Assembly (NCBI RefSeq): GCF_000723885.1
Contig: NZ_CCDG010000008.1
Coordinates: 62,001-126,000, forward strand
Origin: Paenibacillus camerounensis
GTDB lineage: Bacteria; Bacillota; Bacilli; Paenibacillales; Paenibacillaceae
Direction of reading: 5' to 3'
DNA length: 64,000 bases
The translations under genes and the position numbers were made by a program. The notes beneath the pieces were generated by a model, which was given only the letters and a program-made list of their open reading frames with translations, searched no databases and had not been told where the DNA came from. Shown in pieces: positions 36,360 through 45,297 of the stretch; within the stretch, counting starts at the first letter, position 1, and each line of letters starts with the position of its first letter.

Positions 36360-36393
36360 ATTCTGAAAAGCCAAAGAACAGGGGATGGAAGGA

Positions 36394-37572
36394 ATGTATG
36401 ATTTTGAACGCATAATTGACCGCCGCAATACCCGCTCCTACAAATGGGATCAGAGTGAAAAGCTGTTTGGCAACAGCGACATTCTGCCGCTGTGGGTGGC
36501 TGACATGGATTTTGAGAGCCCGCCTGCGGTGAAGGAAGCTATTTTGCGCCGGGTGGAATCCGGGATCTACGGATATAGTGTCACTGGTGAATCATACAGA
36601 CAGGCGATTGTGAACTGGTACAGCCGCCGCCATAACTGGGAGCTTCAGCCGGAATGGATTACAGATTCTCCGGGGATCGTCACCTCGCTCAGCCTTGCAG
36701 TTGAGCTGCTAACCAAGCCGGGGGATCAAGTAATTCTGCAATCACCGGTCTATTATCCCTTTTATGATGTCATTAACATGAATGACCGCATAGTAGCCAA
36801 GAACCCGCTGATCTTAAGCGGCGGACGCTATGAGATGGATTATGCCCAGCTCGAGGAGCTGATGCAGGGCGGCGCCAAGCTGCTGCTGCTGTGCAATCCG
36901 CATAACCCGGGCGGAATCGTATGGAAGCGTGAGGAGCTGCTGCGTCTGGGCGGGCTGTGTCTGCGTTACGGTGTCACCGTCATCTCGGATGAGATTCATT
37001 GCGATATGATTATGCCTGGACATCAGCATATCCCGTTTGCCTCCTTGTCAGAGGAGCTTGCAGATATTACGGTAACCACACTGGCAGCAACCAAAACCTT
37101 TAACCTGCCGGGCCTGCAGACCTCGTATATAGTAGCCAAAAATCCGCAGCTGCGCCGCCAATTCGAGCGCAAGCTGAAGACGCTTAGCCTGCATATGTCG
37201 CATTATTTTGCCCAGGAGGCGGTAGAAGCGGCTTATAATGAAGGAGAAGCCTGGCTGGACGAGCTTATCCAGCATATTGCCGGAAATGCCGATTATGCGA
37301 TCAGCTATCTTGGAGAGCATCTGCCTGCGGTTAAGGTTATGCGTCCGGAAGCAACCTATCTGCTGTGGCTGGACTGCTCTGCTTTCGGGCTAGATGTAGC
37401 CGGACTTAAGAAGCTGATGTACCAGGAGGCGGAGGTTGCTTTTAATGAAGGCTCTGTTTTCGGTGCAGAAGGTGAAGGTCATCTGCGTATCAATCTGGCT
37501 TGTCCGCGTTCAATCCTTGCCCAGGCCCTGGAGCGCTTCAGCCGGGCGGCTGCACCTTACGTCCAGCAGTAA
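36394..37572 (+). CDS. MalY/PatB-type PLP aminotransferase (cystathionine beta-lyase family)
   Basis: A 392-residue fold-type I PLP enzyme. N-terminal FERIIDRRNTRSYKWD and LPLWVADMDFESPPAV are hallmarks of the MalY/PatB group. Lys234, in AATKTFNLPGLQ, binds PLP, and ISDEIHCD holds the cofactor-nitrogen aspartate. Members cleave cystathionine or cysteine conjugates (C-S lyase) in methionine metabolism. ATG 36385 is directly preceded by AGGGG and would be unreadable, while ATG 36394 has that AGGGG nine bases upstream and begins the conserved MYDFE. Single-gene unit with its own promoter and terminator. Confidence 0.9.
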   Translation: MYDFERIIDRRNTRSYKWDQSEKLFGNSDILPLWVADMDFESPPAVKEAILRRVESGIYGYSVTGESYRQAIVNWYSRRHNWELQPEWITDSPGIVTSLSLAVELLTKPGDQVILQSPVYYPFYDVINMNDRIVAKNPLILSGGRYEMDYAQLEELMQGGAKLLLLCNPHNPGGIVWKREELLRLGGLCLRYGVTVISDEIHCDMIMPGHQHIPFASLSEELADITVTTLAATKTFNLPGLQTSYIVAKNPQLRRQFERKLKTLSLHMSHYFAQEAVEAAYNEGEAWLDELIQHIAGNADYAISYLGEHLPAVKVMRPEATYLLWLDCSAFGLDVAGLKKLMYQEAEVAFNEGSVFGAEGEGHLRINLACPRSILAQALERFSRAAAPYVQQ

Positions 37573-37592
37573 AACGATATAACATTTCAGTA

Positions 37593-37649
37593 AGCTTGCC
37601 GTTAGCCCTTTTGAACACTGGCTGTTCAGAGGACCGCGGCAGGCTTTTT
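37593..37649 (+). terminator. Terminator after the MalY-type gene
   Basis: AGCTTGCCG pairs with CGGCAGGCT (one T-G) around a long loop, followed by five Ts. Confidence 0.65.
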
Positions 37650-37693
37650 GCTTGACTATGCAAGATACAGAGATGAATGGAGAGAAACTGTAC

Positions 37694-38644
37694 ATGAGCA
37701 CAACCCGAATGATTATTGACTGCGACACCGGCATTGATGATGCACTTGCAATACTATATGCACTCCATACTCCGGGTGTAATAATTGAAGGTATTACTAT
37801 CGGCTTCGGCAATACCCGTGTTGAGCAGGCGGCAGAGAATACGCTCAGGCTGCTGGATCTGGCTAAGCCGGATTATGAAATTCCTGTTGCCATCGGCGCT
37901 TCCAAGGCACTGGCCCGGGAGCTTGGCGGCTTCTCGCCCCATGTGCACGGGGAGAACGGCATTGGCGGCGTTCAGCTCCCTCCGTCTTCCCGGCAGCCGG
38001 TTAAAGAGACAGCTGCAGAATTTATTGTGAGGCTGGCTAATGAGCACCCCGGAGAAATTGTGCTGGTGACGCTTGGACGGCTGACCAATCTGGCGATGGC
38101 GCTTGAACTGGACCCTGGATTGACAGGCAAGCTGAAAAAGGTAGCTGTGATGGGCGGTACGATTTATAAGCCGGGCAATGTGACCCCTGTGGCCGAAGCC
38201 AATCTTTGGGGTGATCCGCTGGCGGCTGACCGGGTATTTACCTCCGGTCTGCCTGTGCTGATGGTGGGCCTTGATGTGACGCTGGAAACATTGATTACGG
38301 CGGAGCATATGGAGCTGCTGAAACGGTGCGGCAAGGAAGAGAACCGGGCAGTGATTGACTTTATGGACCGGTCGCTGCAGCATTATTTCAACTTTTACCG
38401 TGAGGCCAATTACATTATTAATGCAGCACCGCTGCATGATCCGCTGGCACTGATGGCTGCGCTGCAGCCGGATCTGCTGACCTGCCGGAAGATGAAGGTG
38501 CGTGTCGAGCATCAGGGGGAGCATACCTGCGGGATGGTCGTAGCCGATCTGCGGGCGCAGCCCAAGGTTGGGGAGTTTATTGAGGTAGCTGTTGGAGTGG
38601 ATGCCCGGCGTGCGGTCGGTGGCTTTTTAAGTGCGTTTATGTAG
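37694..38644 (+). CDS. Inosine/uridine-preferring nucleoside hydrolase
   Basis: 316 residues, the normal length for the family. The calcium-binding signature DCDTGIDDA covers Asp9, Asp11, Asp15 and Asp16, and His248-Asp249 in PLHDPLAL is the C-terminal active-site pair. These enzymes hydrolyse the N-glycosidic bond of nucleosides to base and ribose for salvage; base preference cannot be read from the sequence. The frame runs upstream through the previous terminator. ATG 37694 has GGAGAG nine bases before it and fits family N-termini, so the upstream TTG/ATG codons were rejected. Confidence 0.9.
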   Translation: MSTTRMIIDCDTGIDDALAILYALHTPGVIIEGITIGFGNTRVEQAAENTLRLLDLAKPDYEIPVAIGASKALARELGGFSPHVHGENGIGGVQLPPSSRQPVKETAAEFIVRLANEHPGEIVLVTLGRLTNLAMALELDPGLTGKLKKVAVMGGTIYKPGNVTPVAEANLWGDPLAADRVFTSGLPVLMVGLDVTLETLITAEHMELLKRCGKEENRAVIDFMDRSLQHYFNFYREANYIINAAPLHDPLALMAALQPDLLTCRKMKVRVEHQGEHTCGMVVADLRAQPKVGEFIEVAVGVDARRAVGGFLSAFM

Positions 38645-38710
38645 GCTGTCCCGGCTGCCGGATTCTGAGGACATGTCATCAGCGACATTCAAAAGTAACA
38701 ATCTATTAAT

Positions 38711-38738
38711 TTGCTAAATTGTGCTAGTTTGGTAAAAT
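38711..38738 (+). promoter_or_regulatory. Promoter of the GH18-like gene
   Basis: TTGCTA (38711-38716), 16 bases, TAAAAT (38733-38738), about 55 bases before the start. Confidence 0.65.
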
Positions 38739-38793
38739 GATAGGGTCGTGATTGTCCGTCATTCAGAATCTTGCAGATTGGAGAATAGAAGAT

Positions 38794-40038
38794 ATGAAAA
38801 GCTTAAGTAAGCTGATATTATGCGCTGCAATTTCGATGAGCGGTTTCGCTGCTCTTCCTGTACAGCCTGCGCAAGCTGCAGCAAGCAGCGTGACCATAAT
38901 GCTGGACGGTTATCCGCTGCCCTTCCCGGTGTCACCGGCAGTCATGAGCGGAACAACGATGGTTCCGTTCCGGGCCATCTCCGAAGCGCTCGGGATTAAG
39001 GTGGAGTGGAACCAGACAGCCAAGAAAATTACGGCAACCAAGACCGGCGCCTCAGGCTCCAAGGTGGTCACTCTTACATTGGGCAGCACAACAGCAACAG
39101 TCAACGGCGCAGCAGTCAAGCTGGCTGTTGCTCCGCAGAATATCCGCGGCACGACGATGATTCCGCTCAGCTTCTTCGGCCAGCAGTTCGGGGCAGGGGT
39201 AAGCTGGAATCAGGCGACGAAAACCGTGTCCATTACTTCTCCCCAAAGAGACCTGTATACACTCGGCTTCTACGCCCAGAAATCTTACGGCGAAGTATCG
39301 CTGATTCCGAGCTTCGATGCCGTCCATTTCGGCTGGAGCCGGCTTGACCGCAGCGGGCAGTTTACGACAGGCAGTACAGATTTCTGGTGGCCGAAGGCTG
39401 ACGGTGATGTGACGCCGGAATCGATTGTCCAGAACGCTGCAGCCGGAGGAACGGCCCCTTATCTGATGGTCTATTCGGGAGATAAGGAGCTTGAGCTGAC
39501 CAAGAATCTGGAAGACCCCGCCTTGCAGCAGCAGACCATCTCAAGCATCGTTTCGCTGGCAACGGAGAAGGGCTTCCAGGGGATCGGACTTGATCTGGAG
39601 GGCCTGGGGCTGACCGGGGACAAGCAGCTGGTGCAGAGCCAGTTCAATACGTTCGTGAAGAATCTGGCGGCGGCAGCCCGTCCGGCAGGACTCAAGCTGA
39701 CGGTCATTCTGCCGCCGCTGAACGGCTCCTATAAGGGCTATGACTATAAGACGCTAGCTTCACTGGCCGATGATCTCGTCATTATGGCGTATGCCTATGA
39801 AGATGAATCCAGACCGGAGCCGCTGGATAAGGTTGATCAGGGAATCCGCCTGGCGCTGGAGCAGGTCAGCAAGGACAAGCTGATCCTCGGCATCTCGGTA
39901 TACAGTGAGAATGAGAGCTCTGTGAATGCGAAGATCGGCCTGGCAAAGCGTTACGGCCTAAAGGGCATCGCCATCTGGCGTCTGGGCCTCATCGGCCAGC
40001 CGGTATGGAACGAGATGAGTAAATCCGTGGAATTATAA
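38794..40038 (+). CDS. Secreted GH18-like glycoside hydrolase with copper-amine-oxidase-N domain
   Basis: 414 residues. A signal peptide ends near ALPVQPAQAAA (about residue 29). A stalk-type copper amine oxidase N-terminal domain spans about 30-145 (VTIMLDGYPLPFPVSPAVM, MVPFRAISEALGI, IPLSFFGQQFGAGVSWNQ). A GH18-like barrel follows, with the catalytic strand FQGIGLDLEGL (Glu269 as acid/base) and later MAYAYEDES and GIAIWRLGL strands. Such proteins act on chitin or peptidoglycan at the cell surface or in spore walls; which one is not visible. ATG 38794 has GGAGA upstream and begins the signal peptide; the in-frame TTG at 38752 was rejected. Confidence 0.85.
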   Translation: MKSLSKLILCAAISMSGFAALPVQPAQAAASSVTIMLDGYPLPFPVSPAVMSGTTMVPFRAISEALGIKVEWNQTAKKITATKTGASGSKVVTLTLGSTTATVNGAAVKLAVAPQNIRGTTMIPLSFFGQQFGAGVSWNQATKTVSITSPQRDLYTLGFYAQKSYGEVSLIPSFDAVHFGWSRLDRSGQFTTGSTDFWWPKADGDVTPESIVQNAAAGGTAPYLMVYSGDKELELTKNLEDPALQQQTISSIVSLATEKGFQGIGLDLEGLGLTGDKQLVQSQFNTFVKNLAAAARPAGLKLTVILPPLNGSYKGYDYKTLASLADDLVIMAYAYEDESRPEPLDKVDQGIRLALEQVSKDKLILGISVYSENESSVNAKIGLAKRYGLKGIAIWRLGLIGQPVWNEMSKSVEL

Positions 40039-40053
40039 TGTTGTTAATGATGA

Positions 40054-40081
40054 AGAGGCTGCTGCGTGCAGTCTCTTTTTT
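40054..40081 (+). terminator. Terminator after the GH18-like gene
   Basis: AGAGGCTGC pairs with GCAGTCTCT (one G-T), followed by six Ts. Confidence 0.8.
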
Positions 40082-40206
40082 GCATTCTCGGGACATATGG
40101 AACAAGTCCATCACAACAAATGTCACATTAACCTGAGCCCGAAACCTTTATAATTTATAAGGTTGACCCTTGGCTGACTATTTTACTTACAGGAGGACGT
40201 TTAAGC

Positions 40207-41160
40207 ATGAGCATAAAATATAAAGCACTGGAGCTTGATAAGCCGCTGACCTATGAGCTGGAAGGGCTTGAAGTAGGCGTCACCTCGAACTGCAATTTCC
40301 GCTGCGATTACTGCTGCGCCTATAATAGAAACGACGGTGAGGCCATTAACGGCAAGGAGGTTATCCGCATTCTGGAGGAGCTTCCGGGGCTGAAGCGGGT
40401 CCGCCTCTCCGGCGGCGAGGTAACGCTGAAGTTCCAGGACTGTGTGGAGATTGTGTCCTATTGCTCTTCCCGCGGCATCCAGACCCAGCTGAATTCTAAC
40501 GGCAGTCTGCTGAATGCGGAGCGGATCGAACAGCTGGTGAAGGCGGGCCTGACCACGATACATATTTCATTTAACTTTACGACGGCTGAGGGCTTCTCGA
40601 AATATTACAACATTCACCCGACAGTCTACGAAAAAATCAGAGAGAACATCACCCTGTTCGCCAAAACAGAGGTGAACGTTGTGCTGGAAACGCTGCTGTT
40701 CGACCAGACGCAGGATAACATGCAGGAGATCAGCGACCATGTATATTCCATGGGAGTACGGACTCACGAAATCCAGAACAGCATTATTATGGGCCACACC
40801 GGCTGGAAGGCAATTGCGGCACAGGAGAACCTGAAGAATGCCGTTAAGCAGCTGATTGATAACCGGAAAGAGGACACCACGCTGTACTTTACCTGTATGG
40901 ACCGGTTCATGGACAGACTGGGCTTTGCAGAGCAGCCGGGCGTCTACTTCCCGCACTGTATTGAAGGCAAGAAGCAGCTGCATCTGCACGGCAACGGCGA
41001 TATTCTGATATCTGAGCTGTGTCATCCGGTCATTATCGGCAACATTTACAAAGGCACTTCACTTACTGAAATCTACAGCAATATGCCGAAGCCGCTGGAG
41101 CGGTATTTGGAAAAGCTGCCTTGTCCGGCACTGGACGCTCTTTTCCCGGCAGAGGTGTAA
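40207..41160 (+). CDS. Radical SAM protein with possible C-terminal cluster domain
   Basis: 317 residues. The radical-SAM iron-sulfur motif is Cys29-x3-Cys33-x2-Cys36 in SNCNFRCDYCC, preceded by LEVGVTSNC. RLSGGEVTLK is the SAM-binding GGE motif, and a TIM-barrel-like middle follows (QLNSNGSLL, HISFNF). Near the C-terminus, HCIEGKKQLHLHGNGDILISELCHPVIIGNIY has the layout of a SPASM/twitch-like accessory domain, though with few cysteines. The reaction is unknown. No small precursor peptide gene was found within 1 kb, so a RiPP role is unsupported. AGGAGG lies ten bases before the ATG; its own terminator follows. Confidence 0.85.
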   Translation: MSIKYKALELDKPLTYELEGLEVGVTSNCNFRCDYCCAYNRNDGEAINGKEVIRILEELPGLKRVRLSGGEVTLKFQDCVEIVSYCSSRGIQTQLNSNGSLLNAERIEQLVKAGLTTIHISFNFTTAEGFSKYYNIHPTVYEKIRENITLFAKTEVNVVLETLLFDQTQDNMQEISDHVYSMGVRTHEIQNSIIMGHTGWKAIAAQENLKNAVKQLIDNRKEDTTLYFTCMDRFMDRLGFAEQPGVYFPHCIEGKKQLHLHGNGDILISELCHPVIIGNIYKGTSLTEIYSNMPKPLERYLEKLPCPALDALFPAEV

Positions 41161-41198
41161 AACGGCGTGCTCCCGTTACGGAGCAATAGCCTGATTAA

Positions 41199-41235
41199 AT
41201 GGACTACGGTCTTTTTGCCGTGGTCCATTTTTATT
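41199..41235 (+). terminator. Terminator after the radical SAM gene
   Basis: ATGGACTACGG pairs with CCGTGGTCCAT (one T-G) across an eight-base loop, followed by a T-rich run. Confidence 0.85.
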
Positions 41236-41322
41236 TTATCTGCTAAATAACCCTATAATTCGACAAAGTGTGATATTTTTCGCTGAAATTCTTCATGTTA
41301 TCTTCACTATCCACCGGTACAA

Positions 41323-41330
41323 TCCGATAT
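41323..41330 (+). promoter_or_regulatory. SigD-like -10 element before the chemoreceptor
   Basis: TCCGATAT is one base off the sigma-D (motility) -10 consensus GCCGATAT. The matching TAAA -35 was not found at 14-16 bases. Chemoreceptors are typical sigma-D targets, so the site is plausible but weak. Confidence 0.3.
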
Positions 41331-41406
41331 AAATTGTAATAAATGTTACAAAAAATAGACTTTTTTAAGAAGATGGATAAGATGAGGGCGGAAGGGTGCT
41401 TATTAA

Positions 41407-43440
41407 ATGAAAATTCGGATGAAGCTATCGGTTATGATGGTCGTCGTTACACTGCTATCTACGGCAATGATGGGGGTTTTCACGTATAACAAATCCACCG
41501 GCACGATAATGGATCTCACCGAATCTGCGATGGCACAGGTTAATACCAACAAAGCACAGACAATCGAAGCCATGATCGACAAAGAAAAGCGGAGCATGCA
41601 GCAGGCGGCCGGCGAGTCGGAAATTATTGAGCTGCTGGCGAGGGATGCGTCCGGTGAATTAAGCGCCGGTGATGAGCTGCAGGCTGAGGTTAATGTAAGG
41701 CTCCAGACACAGGTCAAGGATGCCGGCAACCTCGAGCACATGTTTGTAGTTAATATGCAGGGAATCGGGATTGCTGATAGTGACACGGGGCTGGTGGGCA
41801 CAGATTTCAGTGAACGTAATTACACGATCAATGTGATCAAAACCAAGGCGGCTGTGATCAGCGAAACGCTGAAGTCCAAATCGACAGGGGCTTATGTGCT
41901 GGCTTTTGCCCATCCGGTAATGAATGACGGCGAGATGATCGGATTCGTCGCCTCAGCCGTCAACGCGAACAGCATTATTAAATATCTGGCGGATGCCAAG
42001 GTGGCCAATGTCCCTTCCTCCTACGCTTATCTGGTGGATGAGACCGGGAATATGCTGTACCATCCTGATGAAACCAAGATTGGCCTTCCTGTCGAGAATG
42101 AGCAGATAAAGGCTGTAGTAGAGCAGGTGAAGACCGGGGCTGAGGTTCCGGATGATAACGTAGAGTATCTTTTTAACGGAATGGAGAAAAAGGCCGCGTT
42201 CACCGTAATGCCCGATACCAAATGGACGCTTGTGCTGACCGGTGACATCGGTGAAATCATGAAGCCTGTCGACAGTATGACAACCTTTATTATCCTGCTC
42301 GGTCTGGTCAGCCTGCTGCTGACGCTCTTGATCGGCATTATTGTGGCAACCCGGATTTCTTCACCGATCATCAAGCTGACGGAGCTGATTAACCGGACGG
42401 CGGAGCTGGATCTGAAATATGATAAGCAATATGAGCATCTGGTGCGGAATAAGGACGAGACAGGTACAATTGCCAAAGCTATGTTCCATACACGTGCGGT
42501 TCTGCGCGATATGGCCGGAAGTCTGGTGAACATTTCAACCAAAGTGCTGGATAATGCGGTGACTCTGGAAAAGCTTTCGGTTGACGTGCGCGAAAATGCG
42601 CATGACAATTCGGCTACAACTGAGCAGCTGTCCGCAGGGATGGAGGAGACGGCGGCTTCCACCCAGGAGATGACGGCAGCGATCCATGAGGTACAGACCA
42701 ATGTCCAGCTGATCTCCGGCCGGGTCAGAGAAGGGGCAGAAGTGTCCGGCCATATTACAGAGCGTGCGCTGGCCCTGCAGCATGATGCCCTGGAATCGAC
42801 GGACAGAGCCAAGCGGATCTACGAGGCGGTACGCACTGAAATGGAACAGGCGATCGAACAGTCCGGAGCCATCAACGAGATCAACGTGCTTGCGGATACC
42901 ATCCTGTCGATTACAAGCCAGACCAATCTGCTCGCGCTCAATGCGGCGATTGAAGCCGCCCGGGCGGGTGAGGCAGGCCGGGGCTTCGCGGTTGTGGCCG
43001 GCGAAATCCGCAAGCTGGCCGAGAAATCCTCGGAGACCGCATCAGGCATTCACGATGTAGTCAAAAATGTCTACACCTCCGTCGGACTGATGAAGGAGCA
43101 TTCGGAAGCCGTACTGGACTTCATTGACCGGAACGTGCTTGCCGACTATGAACGTCTGAATGAAGTCAGCCAGCAGTATAACGAGGATGCTTCCACGATA
43201 AACGGGCTAATGGGGCAATTTGCCGAGGCTGCCGATCATCTGAATGAGACTGTAGGCAGTATTGCCATTGCTGTGAACGAAGTGGCTGCTACTGTTAATG
43301 AGGGGGCAATCGGAGTACAGGATATTGCAGTGAAAACCGCTGACATCGTTGAGAAAACCTTTCACGAAGCAGCTATGGCGGATGAGAATACCCAAAGCGC
43401 CAAGGAGCTCCAGACCCTGGTCGACAAATTCAAAATATAA
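41407..43440 (+). CDS. Methyl-accepting chemotaxis protein (dCache sensor)
   Basis: 677 residues in the classic order. Membrane span 1 is at about 8-27. An extracellular dCache-like sensor spans about 35-285 ([41 protein letters not shown]). Span 2 is at about 294-316, then a HAMP domain to about 370, then a cytoplasmic signalling hairpin whose tip is [27 protein letters not shown] near residue 510. It relays ligand binding to CheA/CheW at the cell pole. Ligand unknown. The ribosome site GAAGGG lies about 12 bases from the ATG. Single gene between two terminators. Confidence 0.95.
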   Translation: MKIRMKLSVMMVVVTLLSTAMMGVFTYNKSTGTIMDLTESAMAQVNTNKAQTIEAMIDKEKRSMQQAAGESEIIELLARDASGELSAGDELQAEVNVRLQTQVKDAGNLEHMFVVNMQGIGIADSDTGLVGTDFSERNYTINVIKTKAAVISETLKSKSTGAYVLAFAHPVMNDGEMIGFVASAVNANSIIKYLADAKVANVPSSYAYLVDETGNMLYHPDETKIGLPVENEQIKAVVEQVKTGAEVPDDNVEYLFNGMEKKAAFTVMPDTKWTLVLTGDIGEIMKPVDSMTTFIILLGLVSLLLTLLIGIIVATRISSPIIKLTELINRTAELDLKYDKQYEHLVRNKDETGTIAKAMFHTRAVLRDMAGSLVNISTKVLDNAVTLEKLSVDVRENAHDNSATTEQLSAGMEETAASTQEMTAAIHEVQTNVQLISGRVREGAEVSGHITERALALQHDALESTDRAKRIYEAVRTEMEQAIEQSGAINEINVLADTILSITSQTNLLALNAAIEAARAGEAGRGFAVVAGEIRKLAEKSSETASGIHDVVKNVYTSVGLMKEHSEAVLDFIDRNVLADYERLNEVSQQYNEDASTINGLMGQFAEAADHLNETVGSIAIAVNEVAATVNEGAIGVQDIAVKTADIVEKTFHEAAMADENTQSAKELQTLVDKFKI

Positions 43441-43453
43441 CTGTAAAACAATT

Positions 43454-43486
43454 AGCGGTTCCTGCTTGCAGGGACCGCTTCTTTGC
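43454..43486 (+). terminator. Terminator after the chemoreceptor
   Basis: AGCGGTTCCTG pairs with CAGGGACCGCT (one T-G) across a tight loop, followed by the short T-rich TTCTTTG. Confidence 0.7.
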
Positions 43487-43553
43487 ATGCTTTTCCGGGG
43501 AATGAGTCCGGGGAAAACATAAATTTGGCTCTACAGCGGTTCTTCCTGGTATT

Positions 43554-43582
43554 TTAGTCCATAATTAAAGTAAGAATATAAT
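43554..43582 (+). promoter_or_regulatory. Possible promoter of the second AraC-type regulator
   Basis: TATAAT (43577-43582) with a weak TTAGTC 17 bases upstream. Confidence 0.45.
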
Positions 43583-43628
43583 AGGATGTCAGGTTTACCG
43601 ATTATGGCACATTGAAAGGGGGAACAGC

Positions 43629-44870
43629 ATGGTAGAAATCTCACTTAAAGAGGAGCGGCTGCCGGGAAGCATACAGGTGCAGCAGCTGCAGGAGAGTTTT
43701 TTGCTGGAATTGATCCGGGAGGATTGGCTGAGCACCGAGCAGGCCAGAACCCGGCTGCGCCAGCTCAAGCTCTCTTCGCTGGCTGCTGAGGGTCTAAGGC
43801 TGCGTTTTGCCGCCGCTGAGCTGAAGCTGCCGCCGGAGGAGCTGTCTCCTGCTTCCAGACGCAGACAGCAAGCAGCGGGGATGAACTTCCAGCTTGCCTG
43901 CCGGGAGACGGCAGCAGGCTGGAAGCATATCTATCCGTTTGCCAGTGAAGCTAATTCCCTGCAGCTTTTTTTTCTGATTCCTGCCAAGGAGGGGCCAGAG
44001 CATGCGGACCGTGCCGGGAGATTTATGGAAGAACTGGGGCAGAGGCTGAGCACCCGCATGGAATATGAATGCACGATTACAGCAGGCGCTGAGCTCAAGG
44101 GCCTGAAGCGGCTGAAAAATGCATTCGCCTCCTGTCTGTGCGCCCTCGGCCGGGGCAGCCTGCCGGAGATGCAGCAAGGAGAAGACAGCGGGGCTGCCTC
44201 CGCCATGACTTGGCTGACTCCAGATGAAGAACGACGGCTGCTGCACCTGATTGGGACTGCAGATACCTTCGCCTTCGGACAGGAACTGGATGCGCTATTC
44301 GGACCGGGAAGGCAGGATGCGCCGCTGTCAGGCTTTCAGCTGTATCAGGGGCTGCGGATTCAGCTCCTGCTGGCCGTTACTGCCGGAAAATTCGCTTTCC
44401 GGGGGAGTGCCTTGTCCAAATATGTGTGGAACAGTCACAGCGCGCTTGCAGCCTGCATAACTGCGCCGGAGCTGAAAGAGCAGCTGTCTGCGCTGGGACT
44501 GCTGGTCATGGAGGAGGTGCAGCTGGCCCGCCAGTCTCCGGAAAGAGGACTTGCCGAGGCGGTAAGAAGATATATAGAGCGGAATTACGGCTGGGAGATT
44601 CAGCCTGCCCTGGCAGCCCGGATCTTCGGGATGGAGGAGGACAGTCTGCTGAGGCATTTCAAGCAGCATGTCGGCATGCAGCCTGCTGACTATGCCGTCA
44701 AGATCAGGATGGGCAGAGCGGAGCAGCTGCTGCCGGATGTCAGCCTGAAGCTGAGCGACCTCGCCCTGCTCGTCGGCTATGACAGCCCGGGCACTTTCGT
44801 GAGCGCCTTCAAGAAGTACAGCGGCAGAAGCCCGAAGGAATACCGTGAGCGGCTGCACCGGAATCGTTGA
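43629..44870 (+). CDS. AraC-family transcriptional regulator
   Basis: 413 residues. The last 100 form a two-HTH AraC domain from about 309 (AVRRYIERNYGWEIQPALAA..., MEEDSLLRHFKQHVGMQPADY, LSDLALLVGYDSPGTFVSAFKKYSGRSPKEY). The first 300 residues resemble the middle region of YesN-type response regulators (VQQLQESFLLELIREDWLS...) but have no receiver domain, so it is not a standard two-component regulator. Target and ligand unknown. AAAGGGGG lies about eight bases before the ATG. The nearest downstream operon is the beta-glucoside one, which already has LicT control, so a link is not assumed. Confidence 0.82.
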   Translation: MVEISLKEERLPGSIQVQQLQESFLLELIREDWLSTEQARTRLRQLKLSSLAAEGLRLRFAAAELKLPPEELSPASRRRQQAAGMNFQLACRETAAGWKHIYPFASEANSLQLFFLIPAKEGPEHADRAGRFMEELGQRLSTRMEYECTITAGAELKGLKRLKNAFASCLCALGRGSLPEMQQGEDSGAASAMTWLTPDEERRLLHLIGTADTFAFGQELDALFGPGRQDAPLSGFQLYQGLRIQLLLAVTAGKFAFRGSALSKYVWNSHSALAACITAPELKEQLSALGLLVMEEVQLARQSPERGLAEAVRRYIERNYGWEIQPALAARIFGMEEDSLLRHFKQHVGMQPADYAVKIRMGRAEQLLPDVSLKLSDLALLVGYDSPGTFVSAFKKYSGRSPKEYRERLHRNR

Positions 44871-44913
44871 TAATGTGCGGCACCGGGGAATCCCGATTTT
44901 TGGTAAGAACTTC

Positions 44914-44965
44914 TACTAATAGTACTAATAGTACTAATAGTACTAATAGTACTAATAGTACTAAT
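44914..44965 (+). repeat. 9-bp tandem repeat (TACTAATAG, about 5.8 copies)
   Basis: Five exact copies of TACTAATAG in a row and a sixth partial copy, 44 bases after the AraC stop and just upstream of the cre-like site. Copy number in such arrays changes by slippage. The unit is a multiple of three, so flanking frames run through it, but none looks like a gene. Confidence 0.95.
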
Positions 44966-45003
44966 TGAACTTCCGGCAAAAGCAGATTGTTTTCCCGGCC
45001 GAA

Positions 45004-45017
45004 AGAAAGCGCATACT
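45004..45017 (+). promoter_or_regulatory. cre-like catabolite-repression site
   Basis: AGAAAGCGCATACT matches the CcpA site TGAAAGCGCTTTCA at 10 of 14 positions including the central GCG. It lies seven bases upstream of the -35 of the bgl promoter, as expected for a sugar operon. Confidence 0.5.
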
Positions 45018-45023
45018 TTTTAC

Positions 45024-45052
45024 TTGTCAAAGGCAATGAAACATGTTATTCT
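45024..45052 (+). promoter_or_regulatory. Promoter of the licT-bglPH operon
   Basis: TTGTCA (45024-45029), 17 bases, TATTCT (45047-45052), with an extended TG one base before the -10. Transcription would start just before the RAT sequence. Confidence 0.8.
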
Positions 45053-45057
45053 GACTT

Positions 45058-45084
45058 TGGGATTGTTACTGAAAAGGCAAAACC
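45058..45084 (+). promoter_or_regulatory. RAT (LicT binding site) upstream of licT
   Basis: GGGATTGTTACTG followed by AGGCAAAACCC is the ribonucleic antiterminator consensus of the BglG/LicT family. It overlaps the left arm of the next terminator, so LicT binding would prevent the terminator from folding. Confidence 0.9.
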
Positions 45085-45126
45085 CAGGACATGTGTTGAG
45101 ACATGTTTTGGGTTTTGCCTTTTTTT
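45075..45126 (+). terminator. RAT-controlled terminator upstream of licT
   Basis: AAGGCAAAACCCA pairs with TGGGTTTTGCCTT, with an inner ACATGT stem, followed by a run of Ts. About 170 bases before licT, so licT itself is autoregulated. Confidence 0.92.
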
Positions 45127-45297
45127 AGTCTCACTACTTGTACTCGCTACAGTTACAGAACTAATACAACAAAGCAGGTGATGTTGAAATTTTAGTCTCC
45201 CTGGAAGCGCTTAACAGTGTCGGCTGGCCTGAGACTTTTCGTCCAGTGTCTAAATCCTGCGGGTACACTATTTAGGGATATAGAGGAGGCAGCTTGG

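Noticed and set aside
40082-41406. RiPP cluster around the radical SAM gene
   Set aside because: No short precursor-like frame with a ribosome site, transporter or peptidase lies next to it.
44809-45036. Minus-strand frame with a VLL repeat
   Set aside because: It is just the translation of the 9-bp tandem repeat and has no start signal.
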